Counted from the first letter of the stretch, positions 1 through 7,396 are shown. The stretch is DNA of 21,214 nucleotides from an uncultured Lachnospiraceae bacterium (GCA_934292725.1 CAKQXY010000054.1:1-21214); one strand, 5' to 3'. Made by a program: numbers and translations. Notes: generated by a model not told the origin, from the letters alone.

Positions 1-2664
1 AGGATCAGATGCGCCACAGTGAACGCAAACACCATCTTCAAATGTATGAGTTCCATTTACCGTGATATGAACTGATGTCTCATTTCCTGCCTTATCGCGT
101 AATACGATTTCCTGAACGCCTGCTGCCGGTGATGCAGTAAAGCTTCCATCTGAATTTTGGCTTACTGACTCTGGAATGCTGCTTGATGCAAGATCAAGGT
201 TTTCTTCCACAACACTAAAGGTTACTGCTTCACAATAAACCTTTCCTTCTTCAAGACCATTAATCTGCGGGGCTTTTGTATCAAGATATAAAATCTTTGT
301 ACGCTGCTCACTGACTGTTGTATTATCTTCTTTTATCAGATAATATACGATATGGTTTTCGCCTTCCTCTAATTCAATATCAAGAGTTGACATTCTTCCT
401 GATCTGTCATACAGATTTTCAACAATGTTATAGCCTTCCGGTGCAGTGAGAGTAATATTTTTTGTGCGATACCAGTCATCTGTACCCTGACCGTCTGCCG
501 CAGTACCATCCTCATTTAATGCTGTGAGCATGATATCAGGAGTATTTGTATCTTCTGTAGGTTCTGGCACATAATCAGGATCACTGGCATCACAGATAAC
601 ACATTTTCCCTCTGAGAATGTATGACCATTATTCACGATTACATTTACAGTAGTCATGTTTCCTGCCTCATCTACTGCAGAAACACTTAACTGATTCTCT
701 CCTGGCTCTAACGTAAAGCTTCCATTTTCGTCAAGTGAAACTGGCTGTCCGTTTACTGTAACAGTAACAGCATTTTCATCTGTCACCGTTACTGTCTGTG
801 CCTCACAATATGTTTTTCCATCTTCAATTCCTGCGATAACAGGCGGTTCTGTATCAGCTGGCTTTGTCGGATTTACAGTCACATTTACTGATGCAGTAAG
901 CGTATTATAGATGGACGTGTCTTCTGGTGTATAAACTGCCGTATAAACACCATTTTCCGGGATGATGCTTGCGTCGATCCAGCTCCATCCTTCAGGCAAT
1001 TCAACAGCTGAAAGTGACTGTCCCTCATCAATACTGATACTGTCCGGGCACTGTGTTTGCGGTGTCGGATCTAATTTATTGATCTTAATTGTGATGACAA
1101 TATTTTCTACTATATTGTAGTTTTCAGTGTCATTTGGAACATAACGAACTAATGCTGATGCTTCCTCTTGTGCTGGAAGTGTCGTTGCAGGATCAGTCTG
1201 CCACTCAAAATGACCATTAGAATCACTCGGAAGATTAATCTCTGACAATGGTTTTGTCACATATCCTTCCAGTCCAACTGGAGGTGTGTAAACTGGATCC
1301 ATCTTTTGAACTGGTTCCGGTGTTGGTTCTGGTGTCGGCTCAGGTGTAGGTTCCGGTGTAGGTTCAGGCGTTGGCTCTGGAGTTTGTTCTGGCGTTGGTT
1401 CGGCTGACTTTTCAATTAATGTTACATCATTTTCAATTGCCATACCTGATACAACATCAGTCAGCGTGCCATCTGCTCCTGCCATCTGCCACTGACATCC
1501 ATCTGCAAAAATGCTGTCTGGCACAATACCATTTGTGTAGACGAAAGAATCCTCTCTTGCTTCATCAGCATAATCAAGTGTCCACTTATAGACACGTGAG
1601 TAACTCTCGTCTGTCTTTTTAATCAATACAGGCATCTGATCTGTTCCTATAAGCTGTGAAAACTTCGGATCTGTAAAACCTGAATTTAATGACCATGATG
1701 CCGCTCCATCTGCAAACTGTGACGTGTCAAGTACTGTTACACCTGCAGGCGCTTCTGTCACAAAAAGACTGTTTTCTACACTTTCCTTATGCTCTGTAAA
1801 TGCAGCTGATACGCTTCCATTTCCTGTTGTGCTCGAATATCCTGGCGCATAATTTAACAGAATCGACGTAACTGCATCTTCTCCCAACATATTTGTAATG
1901 TTGAAATTACTTGAGTAAACAGATTCAATCCTGTTTTCATTATCAGCAGCAAACTCACTTACAAACGCATCACTTTTTGAAGAAGTCACTGATGCGCCTG
2001 ATGTGACGCAGGCACTAATGCTTCCTTCATTTCGTCCTGTTAACACACCTGCATCTGCATTTGACGTGATAGATGTGTTTTCCAGTTTAAGCTCTGTCAC
2101 ATAGCCTGCACTTCCAATATAGCCAAATACACCTGCAAGCGCATTTTGCGCAATATTTTCAATAAGCTGTGTTCCAAGCACTGCTGCCTGTTCTTCTGAT
2201 ACCTTGCTGACTAAGTCTACACCGTTTATCTGGTTCAGAATGATATTACTGATACTGTAACCATTTCCATCAAATACACCGTCATAGCTTTTTCCTGTCT
2301 GTGTCTCGACATTATAATATCCAAGCGGTGTCCATGAATACGCTGCTAACGCGCTCATGTCAATGTTATCGGCTAAGCTTACATTCTGTGTCTCTAAATC
2401 TCCTGCATAGAAATGCTGAACAAACCATGCTAGTTCTCCTGCATTCTCAATCTCATATGCACGGATATCGCTGTAGCCAAGCTGTGCCATATCCTGATTT
2501 TCAATCACCTGCGGCTGCTCAAATTCTGTGTATCCATTTATCTGGGTAATTCCATTTATATATTGGCTTTGTTCCTCTGCCGATACTGAAATATTAATCA
2601 TGAGCATAGCGGCTGATGTCAACACGGCACTCCATTTTGCTTTTTGTCGTTTCATCTTCATCAT
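1..2664 (-). CDS. Large secreted surface protein, N-terminal 888 residues (3' end outside window)
   Basis: The frame is open without a stop from an ATG at 2664 to the left window edge. An AGGAGG lies 6 bases upstream of the start. Seen in the translation: a signal peptide (about residues 1-29, basic start then a hydrophobic core, ending near VSAEE); a GLUG-like adhesin stretch with FDGNGYSISN at 131-140; a proline/threonine/glutamate spacer of PTPE repeats at about 420-452; then bacterial Ig-like modules. Two copies of a short cysteine knuckle, HTF-x3-C-x2-C-x-ASDP, lie at 681-696 and 873-888, about 192 residues apart, so the second half appears to be a repeated module (Ig-like domain plus knuckle). 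The layout is typical of exported, probably cell-wall-attached proteins of Lachnospiraceae. The anchor would lie outside the window. Ligand and function are unknown. The reading frame is certain; the role as a surface protein is inferred. Confidence 0.85.
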   Translation of the reverse strand, partial: MMKMKRQKAKWSAVLTSAAMLMINISVSAEEQSQYINGITQINGYTEFEQPQVIENQDMAQLGYSDIRAYEIENAGELAWFVQHFYAGDLETQNVSLADNIDMSALAAYSWTPLGYYNVETQTGKSYDGVFDGNGYSISNIILNQINGVDLVSKVSEEQAAVLGTQLIENIAQNALAGVFGYIGSAGYVTELKLENTSITSNADAGVLTGRNEGSISACVTSGASVTSSKSDAFVSEFAADNENRIESVYSSNFNITNMLGEDAVTSILLNYAPGYSSTTGNGSVSAAFTEHKESVENSLFVTEAPAGVTVLDTSQFADGAASWSLNSGFTDPKFSQLIGTDQMPVLIKKTDESYSRVYKWTLDYADEAREDSFVYTNGIVPDSIFADGCQWQMAGADGTLTDVVSGMAIENDVTLIEKSAEPTPEQTPEPTPEPTPEPTPEPTPEPTPEPVQKMDPVYTPPVGLEGYVTKPLSEINLPSDSNGHFEWQTDPATTLPAQEEASALVRYVPNDTENYNIVENIVITIKINKLDPTPQTQCPDSISIDEGQSLSAVELPEGWSWIDASIIPENGVYTAVYTPEDTSIYNTLTASVNVTVNPTKPADTEPPVIAGIEDGKTYCEAQTVTVTDENAVTVTVNGQPVSLDENGSFTLEPGENQLSVSAVDEAGNMTTVNVIVNNGHTFSEGKCVICDASDPDYVPEPTEDTNTPDIMLTALNEDGTAADGQGTDDWYRTKNITLTAPEGYNIVENLYDRSGRMSTLDIELEEGENHIVYYLIKEDNTTVSEQRTKILYLDTKAPQINGLEEGKVYCEAVTFSVVEENLDLASSSIPESVSQNSDGSFTASPAAGVQEIVLRDKAGNETSVHITVNGTHTFEDGVCVHCGASDP

Positions 2665-2717
2665 ATCGGACCTCCTGTCCGGTCAGGGTCATTCTCCCTC
2701 ACCTTTTCTTTACTTTC

Positions 2718-2746
2718 AGTATAACAGCCGTTCCCTGCAATGTCAC
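2718..2746 (-). promoter_or_regulatory. Promoter of the surface protein gene
   Basis: Read on the minus strand: -35 GTGACA (2741-2746), a 17-bp spacer, and -10 TATACT (2718-2723) preceded by TGT, giving an extended -10. It lies about 54 bp upstream of the ATG at 2664 and downstream of the small coiled-coil gene, so the surface protein can be transcribed on its own. Confidence 0.6.
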
Positions 2747-2787
2747 CTTAATAAAACACGTTATTCTTTACAAATTCCTTACGAAAA

Positions 2788-3045
2788 CTAATAGCGTTCT
2801 TTTAAGAACTCTGATACATTCGTATGGCCGTAGTGCACAAGCTTGGCATCAAACTCTGCCATCTTTTTCTGAATCATATCCTTATCTTTTTGTTTTAGCA
2901 GACCGCTTTTCTCATACCGCTCAACCACTTCTTTTGCATCCTTATATGACTGCAGCGTAAGATCCTTATAATTATTTTCCAAATACATTTGAACTGTATT
3001 TAATTTTTCTTCGATTTCCTTTAATGCCTTTTTTCGTTCAAACAT
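2788..3045 (-). CDS. Small charged, probably coiled-coil protein, 85 aa
   Basis: The start is placed at the ATG at 3045 (MFERKKALKEI) because GGGAG lies just upstream. The frame stays open a little further upstream, but without a ribosome binding site. The product is lysine/glutamate-rich, predicted helical throughout, with heptad-like spacing over residues 5-60. It has no signal peptide, membrane segment or cysteine motif. It diverges from deoD and lies just upstream of the surface protein gene with only about 40 bp to the latter's -35. I do not recognise a family. The charge pattern suggests a small cytoplasmic helical protein, but no function can be claimed. Confidence 0.7.
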   Translation of the reverse strand: MFERKKALKEIEEKLNTVQMYLENNYKDLTLQSYKDAKEVVERYEKSGLLKQKDKDMIQKKMAEFDAKLVHYGHTNVSEFLKERY

Positions 3046-3079
3046 TGATATTCTCCCTTCTAATCTGCACAAATTTATA

Positions 3080-3108
3080 TTGGCATACTATTAAATTTAT
3101 GTTATACT
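3080..3108 (+). promoter_or_regulatory. Promoter of deoD
   Basis: -35 TTGGCA (3080-3085), a 17-bp spacer, then -10 TATACT (3103-3108) with an upstream TG (extended -10). The expected start of transcription is near 3115, giving a leader of roughly 38 bases that ends in AGGAGG ahead of the ATG at 3153. Confidence 0.65.
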
Positions 3109-3152
3109 AAATTTATTATAACACTTTTTCAGAAAAGACAGGAGGTTTTTTT

Positions 3153-3869
3153 ATGCCAACACCACATAATAATGCACAAAAAGGTCAGATCGCAAAAACT
3201 GTTTTAATGCCTGGTGATCCGCTGCGTGCAAAATTTATCGCTGATACCTTTTTACAGGATGCCGTTCTTGTAAATGAAGTGCGCGGTATGCTTGCTTATA
3301 CCGGAACTTATAATGGAAAACCAGTTACCGTTATGGGCAGCGGAATGGGTATGCCAAGTATCGGTATCTACTCCTACGAGTTGTTTAAGGAATATGATGT
3401 AGACCGTATCATCCGTATCGGAAGCGCTGGAAGCTACAGCTCTGACGCAAAGATTTATGATGTCGTTCTTGCTACTTCCGCAGTCAGTGAGTCCACCTAT
3501 GCAAAGGTTCAGTCTGGCTATGATAAGGATGAGAGCTATCCTTCCAAAGCACTCAATGATTCCCTTCGCGCTGCTGCAAAGCGTCTTGGAATTAATATGA
3601 TTGAGGGTGCAATTCACTCTAGTGACGTATTCTACCGTCAGCCGTCTGATGAAAAGCCAACCTATTGGGAAAAGCTTCGCGACGAGCGCGGCTGTCTGGC
3701 TGTTGAAATGGAAAGCTTTGCACTGTTTGCAAATGCTTCGGTACTAGGCAAAGAAGCAGCCTGCCTTTTAACAATCTCTGACAGCTTTATAAGCCCAGAG
3801 ATCACTACTGCCGAAGAACGTCAGACTTGCTTCACTAACATGATGAAGATTGCTCTTGAAAATTTATAA
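3153..3869 (+). CDS. deoD: Purine nucleoside phosphorylase, DeoD type
   Basis: This 238-aa protein has the usual length of the hexameric bacterial DeoD family, which splits purine (deoxy)nucleosides with phosphate into free base and (deoxy)ribose-1-phosphate in cytoplasmic purine salvage. Family landmarks are all visible: His5, the phosphate-binding GDPLR (Gly21, Arg25), VRGM (Arg44), IRIGSAG (Arg88, Ser91), the nucleoside-binding VEMES near residue 180, and ISDS carrying the catalytic Asp, followed by the ERQT arginine. It starts at an ATG preceded by AGGAGG. It appears monocistronic: it has its own promoter and ends 10 bp before a strong hairpin. Nothing suggests damage. Confidence 0.96.
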   Translation: MPTPHNNAQKGQIAKTVLMPGDPLRAKFIADTFLQDAVLVNEVRGMLAYTGTYNGKPVTVMGSGMGMPSIGIYSYELFKEYDVDRIIRIGSAGSYSSDAKIYDVVLATSAVSESTYAKVQSGYDKDESYPSKALNDSLRAAAKRLGINMIEGAIHSSDVFYRQPSDEKPTYWEKLRDERGCLAVEMESFALFANASVLGKEAACLLTISDSFISPEITTAEERQTCFTNMMKIALENL

Positions 3870-3878
3870 AACATTATG

Positions 3879-3917
3879 AAAAAGGTGCGCCGATTACTTT
3901 CCTCGGCGCACCTTTTT
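3879..3917. terminator. Bidirectional terminator hairpin, left copy of a 37-bp direct repeat
   Basis: A perfect 15-bp stem (3879-3893 with 3903-3917) closes a 9-base loop TTACTTTCC. The stem core is GGTGCGCCGA flanked by A and T runs, so it can stop transcription both from deoD (plus) and from the minus-strand genes to its right. Bases 3879-3915 are identical, in the same orientation including the asymmetric loop, to 6341-6377. Confidence 0.85.
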
Positions 3918-3923
3918 ATACAT

Positions 3924-4214
3924 TTAAATATCATACTCCTCGTAGCAATTACACAACACTTCACAGTCACAGTAACCACCATCTTCTTTTATTTCTCGTC
4001 TTACTTGATCGCGTCTTTCTTCATCATCAATGTTATCAAGTATCCACTGTTCTGTATTTTTTAACGAATGATCGCACTCTTCCGCTTGTAAAGCTTCCTC
4101 TAGATATTCAAAAAGCTCCTCCACTTCTTCCTGCTCTAAGCAGTAGCTTTTTTTCTCTTTTTGTCTCCATGCACGGAGTGCTTCCTTTTTTTGATTTTTT
4201 GTCATTTCTCCCAT
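3924..4214 (-). CDS. DUF2695-like small protein, 96 aa
   Basis: It starts at an ATG at 4214 with GGAGGA upstream. The sequence has a basic helical N-terminus (1-25), an acidic helix, then ECDHSLKNTEQWI (46-58) and a C-terminal GGYCDCEVLCNC (79-90). The CDH...T motif followed by a CDCEVL tail is how I recognise DUF2695, a bacterial family of unknown function; the cysteines and histidine suggest metal binding, which is an inference. It is the last gene of the four-gene module and ends 7 bp before the left hairpin, which would terminate the operon. DUF2695-type proteins are often scattered among immunity-like accessory genes in Firmicutes, but no partner toxin is visible. Confidence 0.7.
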   Translation of the reverse strand: MGEMTKNQKKEALRAWRQKEKKSYCLEQEEVEELFEYLEEALQAEECDHSLKNTEQWILDNIDDEERRDQVRREIKEDGGYCDCEVLCNCYEEYDI

Positions 4215-4238
4215 GTTTTTTCCTCCATAGTGATTAAA

Positions 4239-4267
4239 ATCAATATTTATCTTGCATCAATATTTAT
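4239..4267. repeat. Two 12-bp direct repeats between module genes
   Basis: ATCAATATTTAT occurs at 4239-4250 and again at 4256-4267, a 17-bp period, filling most of the 62-bp gap between the DUF2695-like gene and the Imm44-like gene. It could be a protein-binding site or simple AT-rich coincidence. Confidence 0.4.
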
Positions 4268-4276
4268 ATCATTTAC

Positions 4277-5134
4277 TCAAACCCAATACAAGTTTCTTTT
4301 CACTGCTCCCAATGCTTTATTTACATCACAAAGCAGTTCTTCACCGCAAAACTGCTTGTCGATTTTTTGTATCCTTTCCACAGCAATCTCAAATGCTCTT
4401 GTAATCAGTTCCTTATACATATTAATCTGATTTTCTGGCTTTGCAAAAACAAAATTTCTATAATTTATTCGCAGTCTCACCTCTGCAGTCATCTTTGTAG
4501 CACTATAATATCGCTTCTCTTTCCAACAGCTTTCCTCATAAGAACTTTCTTTCATAATGACTGCAAAAATGCCAAGCTCTCTCAATGCATTTCCGTAGCT
4601 TCTGGCTCTTATTTCATCCAACATCGGATCAACTACTTGCATTACTTCACGAAAACATTTCACAGCCCTTTCCTCTGTCTCCCCTGCCAAATAAATAACT
4701 GTACTTTTATTTTTCACTTTTTCTTCCTTTTCTGTTAGACCAAATGCCTGTCTAACATCATATACTAACTTGTCCCTTTGAAATTCAGGATCAGCAATTT
4801 TCGCTTTGTTGGCTGCTATTTCTAACGCTCTGCTTACATGCTGCTTATATAGTTCCACGCGTTTTTCAGGTTCTGCATTACAAAAACTTTTATAATTTAA
4901 CCGCAGCCTGATATCTGCTTCCTTCCTTACCTTACTGTAGTATTGTCGTTCGCAGTAGCCACCAGAATCATACATTTCTTCCTTCATTATGATTGCGAAT
5001 ACACCAACACTTGTCAACGCGCTTCCATACTCATTTTTTCTAATATCATCCAAAAGCGAATCTACCATATTTCGTATGGGAAGTAACAAACTATCAGCAC
5101 GCCCCTCAGTTTCTGAACTCAAATAAATTTCCAT
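4277..5134 (-). CDS. Tandem-duplicated Imm44-like immunity protein, 285 aa
   Basis: The start is the ATG at 5134 (MEIYLSS): GGAGGAGAGAG lies just upstream, while the longer frame begins with TTG inside that ribosome binding site. The protein is two homologous halves, about 3-133 and 147-276, joined by a charged linker. Matching pairs include IYLSSETEGRA/IYLAGETEERA, YGSALTSVGVFAIIMKE/YGNALRELGIFAVIMKE, ADIRLRLNYKSF/AEVRLRINYRNF and LVYDVRQAFG/LLCDVNKALG. Each half resembles the Imm44 immunity family as I remember it (a YGs-L...ii motif, then RLRIDY), which protects against polymorphic toxins. That assignment is from memory and moderate. It is cytoplasmic, with no signal peptide or membrane segment. 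It lies 4 bp after the upstream gene's stop, so translation is probably coupled. Most family members I know are single-domain, so the duplication is notable. Confidence 0.65.
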   Translation of the reverse strand: MEIYLSSETEGRADSLLLPIRNMVDSLLDDIRKNEYGSALTSVGVFAIIMKEEMYDSGGYCERQYYSKVRKEADIRLRLNYKSFCNAEPEKRVELYKQHVSRALEIAANKAKIADPEFQRDKLVYDVRQAFGLTEKEEKVKNKSTVIYLAGETEERAVKCFREVMQVVDPMLDEIRARSYGNALRELGIFAVIMKESSYEESCWKEKRYYSATKMTAEVRLRINYRNFVFAKPENQINMYKELITRAFEIAVERIQKIDKQFCGEELLCDVNKALGAVKRNLYWV

Positions 5135-5138
5135 TGTA

Positions 5139-5714
5139 TTAACTCTCTCCTCCAAAAGAAAACGATACTAGTGAAGCACCATCCATTCCATGAATCAAAT
5201 ATATCACTTTATTTATTCCTTTTTCATCACATACAAGATTAATAATATTCGCAATCTCTTTATAGTTTTTTTCAAGTTTGGGCAATAACTCCATTAGTTT
5301 ATCCACTTGCTCAAATTCTCCAATCAATAAAAAAGATGACATACTTGCACCTTTTAAATAGTTAACTGCTTGTTTTATGCTTTTCTGTACTATTCTTGCC
5401 TTTCCGAACTGTATCAGATAAGCACTTTCCTCACAATTCTTTTCTATCTCTTCGGTTACAGCGAGCATATACTTTTTTCTTATATTTTGCCACATATGAC
5501 CTATATATTTTTTCTTATAAACATAATCTAGCATATTTGCTGTCCATAGCTCAACTGGAATTCCATCTGACAGCTTTGTAATTTCCTCTGCTGCAAAACC
5601 TCCATCTATTTCCTCATCTTCATCATAATCCAATATCTGTGCCTTAATGCCTTTCTTTATTCCTTTTAGAGCAGTAAAATACTGCGCACAGTCGTTAACG
5701 ATTATCTTTTTCAT
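5139..5714 (-). CDS. Unrecognised module protein, 191 aa
   Basis: The ATG at 5714 is preferred; a TTG one codon earlier is the alternative, with AGAGG upstream of both. The product is soluble and mixed alpha/beta, with an acidic patch (DYDEDEEID near 30), an aromatic stretch LWTANMLDYVYKKKYIGHMW in the middle, and a C-terminal half of alternating hydrophobic strands ending LVSFSFGGES. The last codons contain the ribosome binding site of the Imm44-like gene, showing tight coupling. I do not recognise the family. Its place in an immunity-like operon suggests an immunity or toxin-associated accessory protein, but nothing in the sequence proves this. Confidence 0.7.
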   Translation of the reverse strand: MKKIIVNDCAQYFTALKGIKKGIKAQILDYDEDEEIDGGFAAEEITKLSDGIPVELWTANMLDYVYKKKYIGHMWQNIRKKYMLAVTEEIEKNCEESAYLIQFGKARIVQKSIKQAVNYLKGASMSSFLLIGEFEQVDKLMELLPKLEKNYKEIANIINLVCDEKGINKVIYLIHGMDGASLVSFSFGGES

Positions 5715-5735
5715 CAAATTTCATCCTCTTATTTT

Positions 5736-6311
5736 TCAATATAAAAGATTCTTTTTTATCTGAGATTCTATTAATGCTGCCAAATATGAACTACTATACG
5801 CAAATGCTTCCTCCTGAGAAATTAACCACTTTTTCAAATCATCAATTTCTCCTTCTCCATCCAAATAAATTCTTGGTAAATTATGAAGTCCCATCAGAAT
5901 AAGCCACATTTGTTCTTTTCTCTTTTTTTCAGAAATCAGTCTTTTTAACCCTTTTGTTTTCTGGCTCTCCTGAATGATTCTTTCACCTTTTTCAATTAAT
6001 TCAAGCATTTTAGAATCAGTTTTTACATTTGCTTTGCCACAAAATTTCATCATGTCAGAGTCTTTTCTCTGTAGTACATTTTCTACATGGACATCTGCAT
6101 TTTTCAAATATAAGACAATCTGTTTTATTTCTCCAAAAGAAACATCTATTTCTAACTCAATTAGTTGTATCAGTTGTCTCATCACGGCAAAATCATTAAG
6201 CAATTTTTTCTGTTCATGATTATTCCATCTTCCTGATATTTTAAAACCTTTTTCATGAACCATGAATTCATATAGCAATTCTCCACATATCGTTTCTTTT
6301 GAATTTCCCAT
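5736..6311 (-). CDS. Unrecognised module protein, 191 aa
   Basis: The first gene of the four-gene module starts at an ATG with AAGGTGGTGA upstream. The N-terminal part (LLYEFMVHEKGFKISGRW, 13-28) is followed by largely helical sequence, with a conserved-looking WLILMGLHNLPRIYLDGEGE segment near 136-155 and a helical tail. There is no signal peptide, membrane segment or cysteine motif. The MVHEKGFKISGRWNN beginning is faintly reminiscent of DUF6904-type immunity-associated proteins, but I cannot confirm it. The ATG is only 29 bp from the right-hand hairpin, which on this strand would act as a terminator upstream of the gene, leaving almost no room for a promoter. Confidence 0.68.
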   Translation of the reverse strand: MGNSKETICGELLYEFMVHEKGFKISGRWNNHEQKKLLNDFAVMRQLIQLIELEIDVSFGEIKQIVLYLKNADVHVENVLQRKDSDMMKFCGKANVKTDSKMLELIEKGERIIQESQKTKGLKRLISEKKRKEQMWLILMGLHNLPRIYLDGEGEIDDLKKWLISQEEAFAYSSSYLAALIESQIKKNLLY

Positions 6312-6340
6312 TTCGAATCACCACCTTCTAATTTAATAGA

Positions 6341-6377
6341 AAAAAGGTGCGCCGATTACTTTCCTCGGCGCACCTTT
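6341..6377. terminator. Hairpin terminator, right copy of the 37-bp direct repeat
   Basis: The same GGTGCGCCGA stem and TTACTTTCC loop as at 3879-3917, identical over 37 bp and in the same orientation. On the minus strand the stem is followed by a run of six T, so it should terminate transcription coming from the DUF5052 remnant or nuclease gene just before the four-gene module begins. On the plus strand the T run is only three bases long. Confidence 0.8.
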
Positions 6378-6397
6378 AAATTGTTGCTATATACTTA

Positions 6398-6463
6398 TTA
6401 CTTGATTAATTCCTTATCAATCACCTTAAAGTTTGCCCTGTGGATATAGAGTGCCTTTCCATC
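6398..6463 (-). pseudogene. C-terminal remnant of a DUF5052-like lipoprotein gene
   Basis: Read on the minus strand, this encodes DGKALYIHRANFKVIDKELIK and a stop. It matches the last 21 residues of the intact lipoprotein at 12263-12907 except for three changes (K/Q, V/I, K/E). The DNA aligns without gaps, with 32 of 33 bases identical over 6431-6463 versus 12296-12328. Homology stops abruptly beyond 6463, and no start, signal peptide or upstream coding frame is present. It is the stub of a second lipoprotein copy that once ended at the right-hand hairpin. Confidence 0.8.
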
Positions 6464-6508
6464 TTCTCGAAAAAAAAGATTGAGGAATTCAAGACGATGG
6501 GATGCACG

Positions 6509-7396
6509 TTATTTTTGTAATAGCCACTCTTCTACAATTTTTTGATCCATCTTTACCAACTTTGCAATTCGTTCAATCGTAAAGCCTTCCTCATGATAAA
6601 GCTCATAAGCCATCTCTTTTTTAGCTTGAGTTTCACCCTCCTCCAAGCTTTTTTCTCGATTTTTCTTTAATTCTTCTTCAATTTCGTCCTTCATAAGCTC
6701 TCGTAATGCTTCACACATGCCTGTCGACCTCCTAACCTCATCATACTTTTCCTTATTTGCTGCCACACTTACCTGTAACACAGCATCCGCCTTTTCTTTA
6801 TCGCCTGGCTCTTTGAAATTCTTTGCCATCTCTGTAAACTTTTGGATATCCTCTTTTTCTGCACTTTTGGATAATACCTTTAAGCTTTCATGGTTTTGTG
6901 ACTCTAATTCACTCGTTACAATAATTTGCGCTGGAATGGCAAGTCCTTGTACATAATAGATACCAGATACATGTTTTTCAATTAGATATCCATAACCAGC
7001 AAGCTTATTGAATAATTGCTTCGGTACTGTCGCTCGAAATAGAGAAATCGTTAGCTCCTCTAGCGGAATCTGCTCTACCTTTTCGCCTAATCCCTTATAC
7101 AAATATGCATAACCAAGCGTTTTGAAAAAGTCATCAATCGTCATACCATCATCTGGAGACTTGTACTCAATTACATTGTGTCTACGAAAAATACGGCCAA
7201 TTTCATTTTGAATTTGCACATTTTTTCGCTTCTCAATGATCAAAAGATCCATCTGTAATGGCTTCTTGCTTAAATTATATTCTCGCTTAAACTCAAGATC
7301 TGCTTTGTTTAAACGCAATTCAAGCTCTGCCGCTGCACAGAAAGCAGGATGCCACTGTAGTTTCGCATTTGATTGCTTTTTGTTTGGTTGTACCAT
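6509..7396 (-). CDS. PD-(D/E)XK nuclease, Rpn / putative transposase-like family
   Basis: The start is the ATG at 7396, 7 bases after GGAGG; an in-frame TTG one codon earlier is too close to it. The 295-aa protein has an N-terminal nuclease-like core: Glu24 in AELELRL, Asp50 in QMDLLII, then EIGRIFRRHNVIEYKSPDD with Glu77 and Lys79 forming the E-x-K pair. This is the pattern of Rpn-type recombination-promoting nucleases, which act on DNA and spread widely in Firmicutes. The C-terminal third is a charged coiled coil (about 215-265), ending in a helix-turn-helix-like FTIERIAKLVKMDQKIVEEW. It is monocistronic with a clear promoter and a leader of about 115 bases. Catalytic activity and substrate are inferred from the family only. 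Confidence 0.8.
   Translation of the reverse strand: MVQPNKKQSNAKLQWHPAFCAAAELELRLNKADLEFKREYNLSKKPLQMDLLIIEKRKNVQIQNEIGRIFRRHNVIEYKSPDDGMTIDDFFKTLGYAYLYKGLGEKVEQIPLEELTISLFRATVPKQLFNKLAGYGYLIEKHVSGIYYVQGLAIPAQIIVTSELESQNHESLKVLSKSAEKEDIQKFTEMAKNFKEPGDKEKADAVLQVSVAANKEKYDEVRRSTGMCEALRELMKDEIEEELKKNREKSLEEGETQAKKEMAYELYHEEGFTIERIAKLVKMDQKIVEEWLLQK

Larger units (their letters stand above)
3879..6377. other. Four-gene immunity-like module bounded by identical 37-bp hairpin repeats
   Basis: The two hairpin copies bracket exactly four co-directional minus-strand genes (6311 to 3924) with short gaps of 4 to 62 bp, which look like one operon. Sampled lines in the module are near 25% GC, against about 50% in malQ, suggesting different ancestry. 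No integrase, transposase or toxin gene lies inside. Removing the segment between the repeats would leave deoD converging on the DUF5052 remnant across a single shared terminator. This reads as an insertion that duplicated the terminator, which is an inference. Confidence 0.45.

Noticed and set aside
3252..3617. 121-codon minus-strand ORF inside deoD
   Set aside because: It is antisense to a complete, well-conserved deoD, with no start signal.
3879..3917. Hairpin considered as an integron attC site or REP element
   Set aside because: It has a perfect stem with A/T runs as in a terminator, no attC R-boxes, no integrase, and only two copies in the window.
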